A stretch of DNA of 6,384 bases from UKL13-2 sp043793345. GTDB taxonomy: Bacteria; Pseudomonadota; Gammaproteobacteria; Burkholderiales; Usitatibacteraceae. Location of the stretch: NCBI GenBank assembly GCA_043793345.1, contig JAYVXF010000129.1, positions 1 through 6,384 on the forward strand. The letters run 5' to 3'. A model generated the notes under the pieces. That model searched no databases and had not been told where the DNA came from. It saw only the letters and a program-made list of their open reading frames with translations. Every line of letters begins with the position of its first letter. Position 1 is the first letter of the stretch. The position numbers and the translations under genes are program-made. Of this stretch, positions 5,389 through 6,384 are shown piece after piece.

Positions 5389-5763
5389 TTGAATTCAAAC
5401 GCCCGCATCTGCCACTACATCGCAATTTTTAGTCTCATCGGCCTCATTGCGCTTTGCATCACTTGGGAAGCGTTTCTCGCGCCGCTGCGTCCGGGCGGCT
5501 CATGGCTTACGCTGAAAGCGTTGCCGCTGCTGTTGCCATTGTTTGGCATTCTGCGCGGCGAGCGCTATACCTACCAATGGGCGTCGATGTTCGTGCTGTT
5601 TTATTTTACGGAAGGCGCGGTGCGCGCGTGGTCGGACAGGGGTTTGTCGGCGAAGCTGGCACTCGGTGAGGTGGTGCTGTCGCTGATATTTTTTCTGGCC
5701 TCGATTTACTTCGCGCGCCTGACAGCGCCTAAGGCATCTAAGCCTGCTTCGCCTGCGCGCTGA
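5389..5763 (+). CDS. DUF2069 family inner-membrane protein
   Basis: The 124-residue protein matches the DUF2069 family, whose function is not established. Hallmarks are WEAFLAPLRPGGSWLTLKALPLLLPL (seen at about 26-51), then GILRGERYTYQWASM and FYFTEGAVRAWSD. Four membrane helices are expected at about 8-28, 40-55, 62-79 and 90-110. A short Ala/Pro/Lys tail (TAPKASKPASPAR) follows and is probably cytoplasmic. The length is typical of the family. The start is a TTG with AGGA nine bases upstream; the MNSNARICHYIA beginning resembles other members. It lies 92 bases after the short DedA gene in the same orientation and may share its transcript. Its last 26 bases overlap the end of the convergent dedA gene, and the overlap encodes the low-complexity tail. 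Confidence 0.9.
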   Translation: MNSNARICHYIAIFSLIGLIALCITWEAFLAPLRPGGSWLTLKALPLLLPLFGILRGERYTYQWASMFVLFYFTEGAVRAWSDRGLSAKLALGEVVLSLIFFLASIYFARLTAPKASKPASPAR

Positions 5764-6384
5764 ATTTCGATTTGAACGCCGCGATTACGATCGGCAATAC
5801 GCTCAAACCAATAATGCCAAGCACCAACAAGCCCTGATTCTGTTTGATCCATGGGATGTTGCCGAAAAAATAGCCGAGATAAACCAGCGAGCCGACCCAC
5901 GCGGCCGCGCCGAACACGGTGTAGGCGATGTATTTTGCACGCGTCATCTTCGCCATCCCGGCGACAAACGGCACGTAGGTGCGCAGGAAGGGCACGAAGC
6001 GCGCCAAGACCACCGCTACGCTACCCCAACGTTCAAAAAACGCGTGGGTACGCTCCAGATGTTGCGGACTGAGAAATCGCGACTTCTCGCTAACGAAAAA
6101 ATGCGCGCCGAAATAGCGGCCGACTTCGTAATTGCATACATTGCCGAGCACCGCAGCAGCGAGCAGCACCAGCACCAGCAGGTGAACATCCATCGACCCA
6201 AGCGTTGCCAACGAACCGGCAATAAAGAGCAGCGAGTCGCCGGGCAAAAATGGTGTCACCACCAAGCCCGTCTCGGCAAACACGACGACAAAAAGAATAA
6301 CGTAAATCCACGCGCCGTAGGCAGCGATCCAGACCGACAAGTAGCGGTCAAGATGCAACACCAGATCGATGGCGGTGGTGATCC
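5738..6384 (-). CDS. dedA: DedA family protein, classical DedA type (5' end outside the window)
   Basis: The minus-strand frame stays open to the right edge and reads ITTAIDLVLHLDRYLSVW at its visible start, matching the usual N-terminus of E. coli DedA relatives. A GTG at 6361 is therefore probably not the start, and only a few residues are missing. Conserved elements are clear: FAETGLVVTPFLPGDSLLF (acidic and re-entrant segment), NYEVGRYFGAHFF, ARFVPFLRTYVPFVAGMAKM (the paired arginines), the membrane segment around GAAAWVGSLVYLGYFFGNIP, and a last helix near VLGIIGLSVLPIVIAAF. This is an inner-membrane protein of the family linked to lipid-carrier or phospholipid flipping and to proton motive force and envelope integrity. 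It differs clearly from the short DedA protein at 4742, which lacks the FLPGDSLL motif. The stop at 5738-5740 lies inside the convergent DUF2069 gene. Confidence 0.93.
   Translation of the reverse strand, partial: ITTAIDLVLHLDRYLSVWIAAYGAWIYVILFVVVFAETGLVVTPFLPGDSLLFIAGSLATLGSMDVHLLVLVLLAAAVLGNVCNYEVGRYFGAHFFVSEKSRFLSPQHLERTHAFFERWGSVAVVLARFVPFLRTYVPFVAGMAKMTRAKYIAYTVFGAAAWVGSLVYLGYFFGNIPWIKQNQGLLVLGIIGLSVLPIVIAAFKSKFSAQAKQA

Noticed and set aside
5732..5745. Hairpin AGGC-ATCTAA-GCCT as a bidirectional terminator between DUF2069 and dedA
   Set aside because: The stem has only four pairs, there is no T-run on either strand, and it lies inside both coding regions.
6359..6361. GTG as the start of the right-hand dedA gene
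   Set aside because: The frame remains open to the window edge and the residues before it (ITTAIDL) fit the DedA N-terminus, so the gene is partial rather than starting here.

Overview
The window reads as chromosomal DNA from a Gram-negative proteobacterium, most likely a betaproteobacterium. Coding sequence is moderately GC-rich. Two proteins have signal peptides and look like outer-membrane beta-barrels (one is MipA/OmpV family). A DUF2069 membrane protein and two DedA-family proteins sit together, a combination I associate with beta- and gammaproteobacteria. The taxonomic call is an inference. I see no rRNA, tRNA, CRISPR array, insertion sequence or phage gene.

Layout, left to right. (1) 1-1376, plus strand: the C-terminal end of an acyl carrier protein, then after one base a complete FabF-type beta-ketoacyl-ACP synthase with an intact Cys-His-His triad. 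This is the end of a fatty-acid or polyketide-type operon that enters from the left. (2) 1380-3857: a minus-strand MipA/OmpV-family protein (3857 to 3078) and a minus-strand alpha/beta hydrolase (about 2273 to 1380), with a plus-strand DUF4118-PAS membrane protein (2272-3081) lying exactly between them. The hydrolase and the sensor-like gene share a CATG at their starts. The sensor-like gene and the MipA gene share a CTAG at their stops. (3) 3858-3975: a 118-base divergent intergenic region, the longest gap in the window, with an imperfect dyad. (4) 3976-5763, plus strand: an unrecognised secreted, probable outer-membrane beta-barrel, a short DedA-family protein directly after it, and a DUF2069 inner-membrane protein. 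(5) 5738-6384, minus strand: a second DedA protein of the classical E. coli DedA type, whose start lies beyond the right edge.

How the genes may work together. Nearly everything here belongs to lipid synthesis or the cell envelope: acyl-chain building (ACP and ketosynthase), ester hydrolysis, a membrane-bound PAS protein with no output domain, two outer-membrane proteins and two candidate lipid transporters of the DedA family. The most unusual feature is the packing. All three convergent junctions overlap or are separated by only 3 bases, and I see no intrinsic terminator at any of them. The hydrolase also has no 5' intergenic space. The MipA-sensor-hydrolase block could therefore be a noncontiguous operon, in which a transcript from the MipA promoter crosses the sensor gene antisense and continues into the hydrolase. 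That model is a hypothesis from gene layout only.
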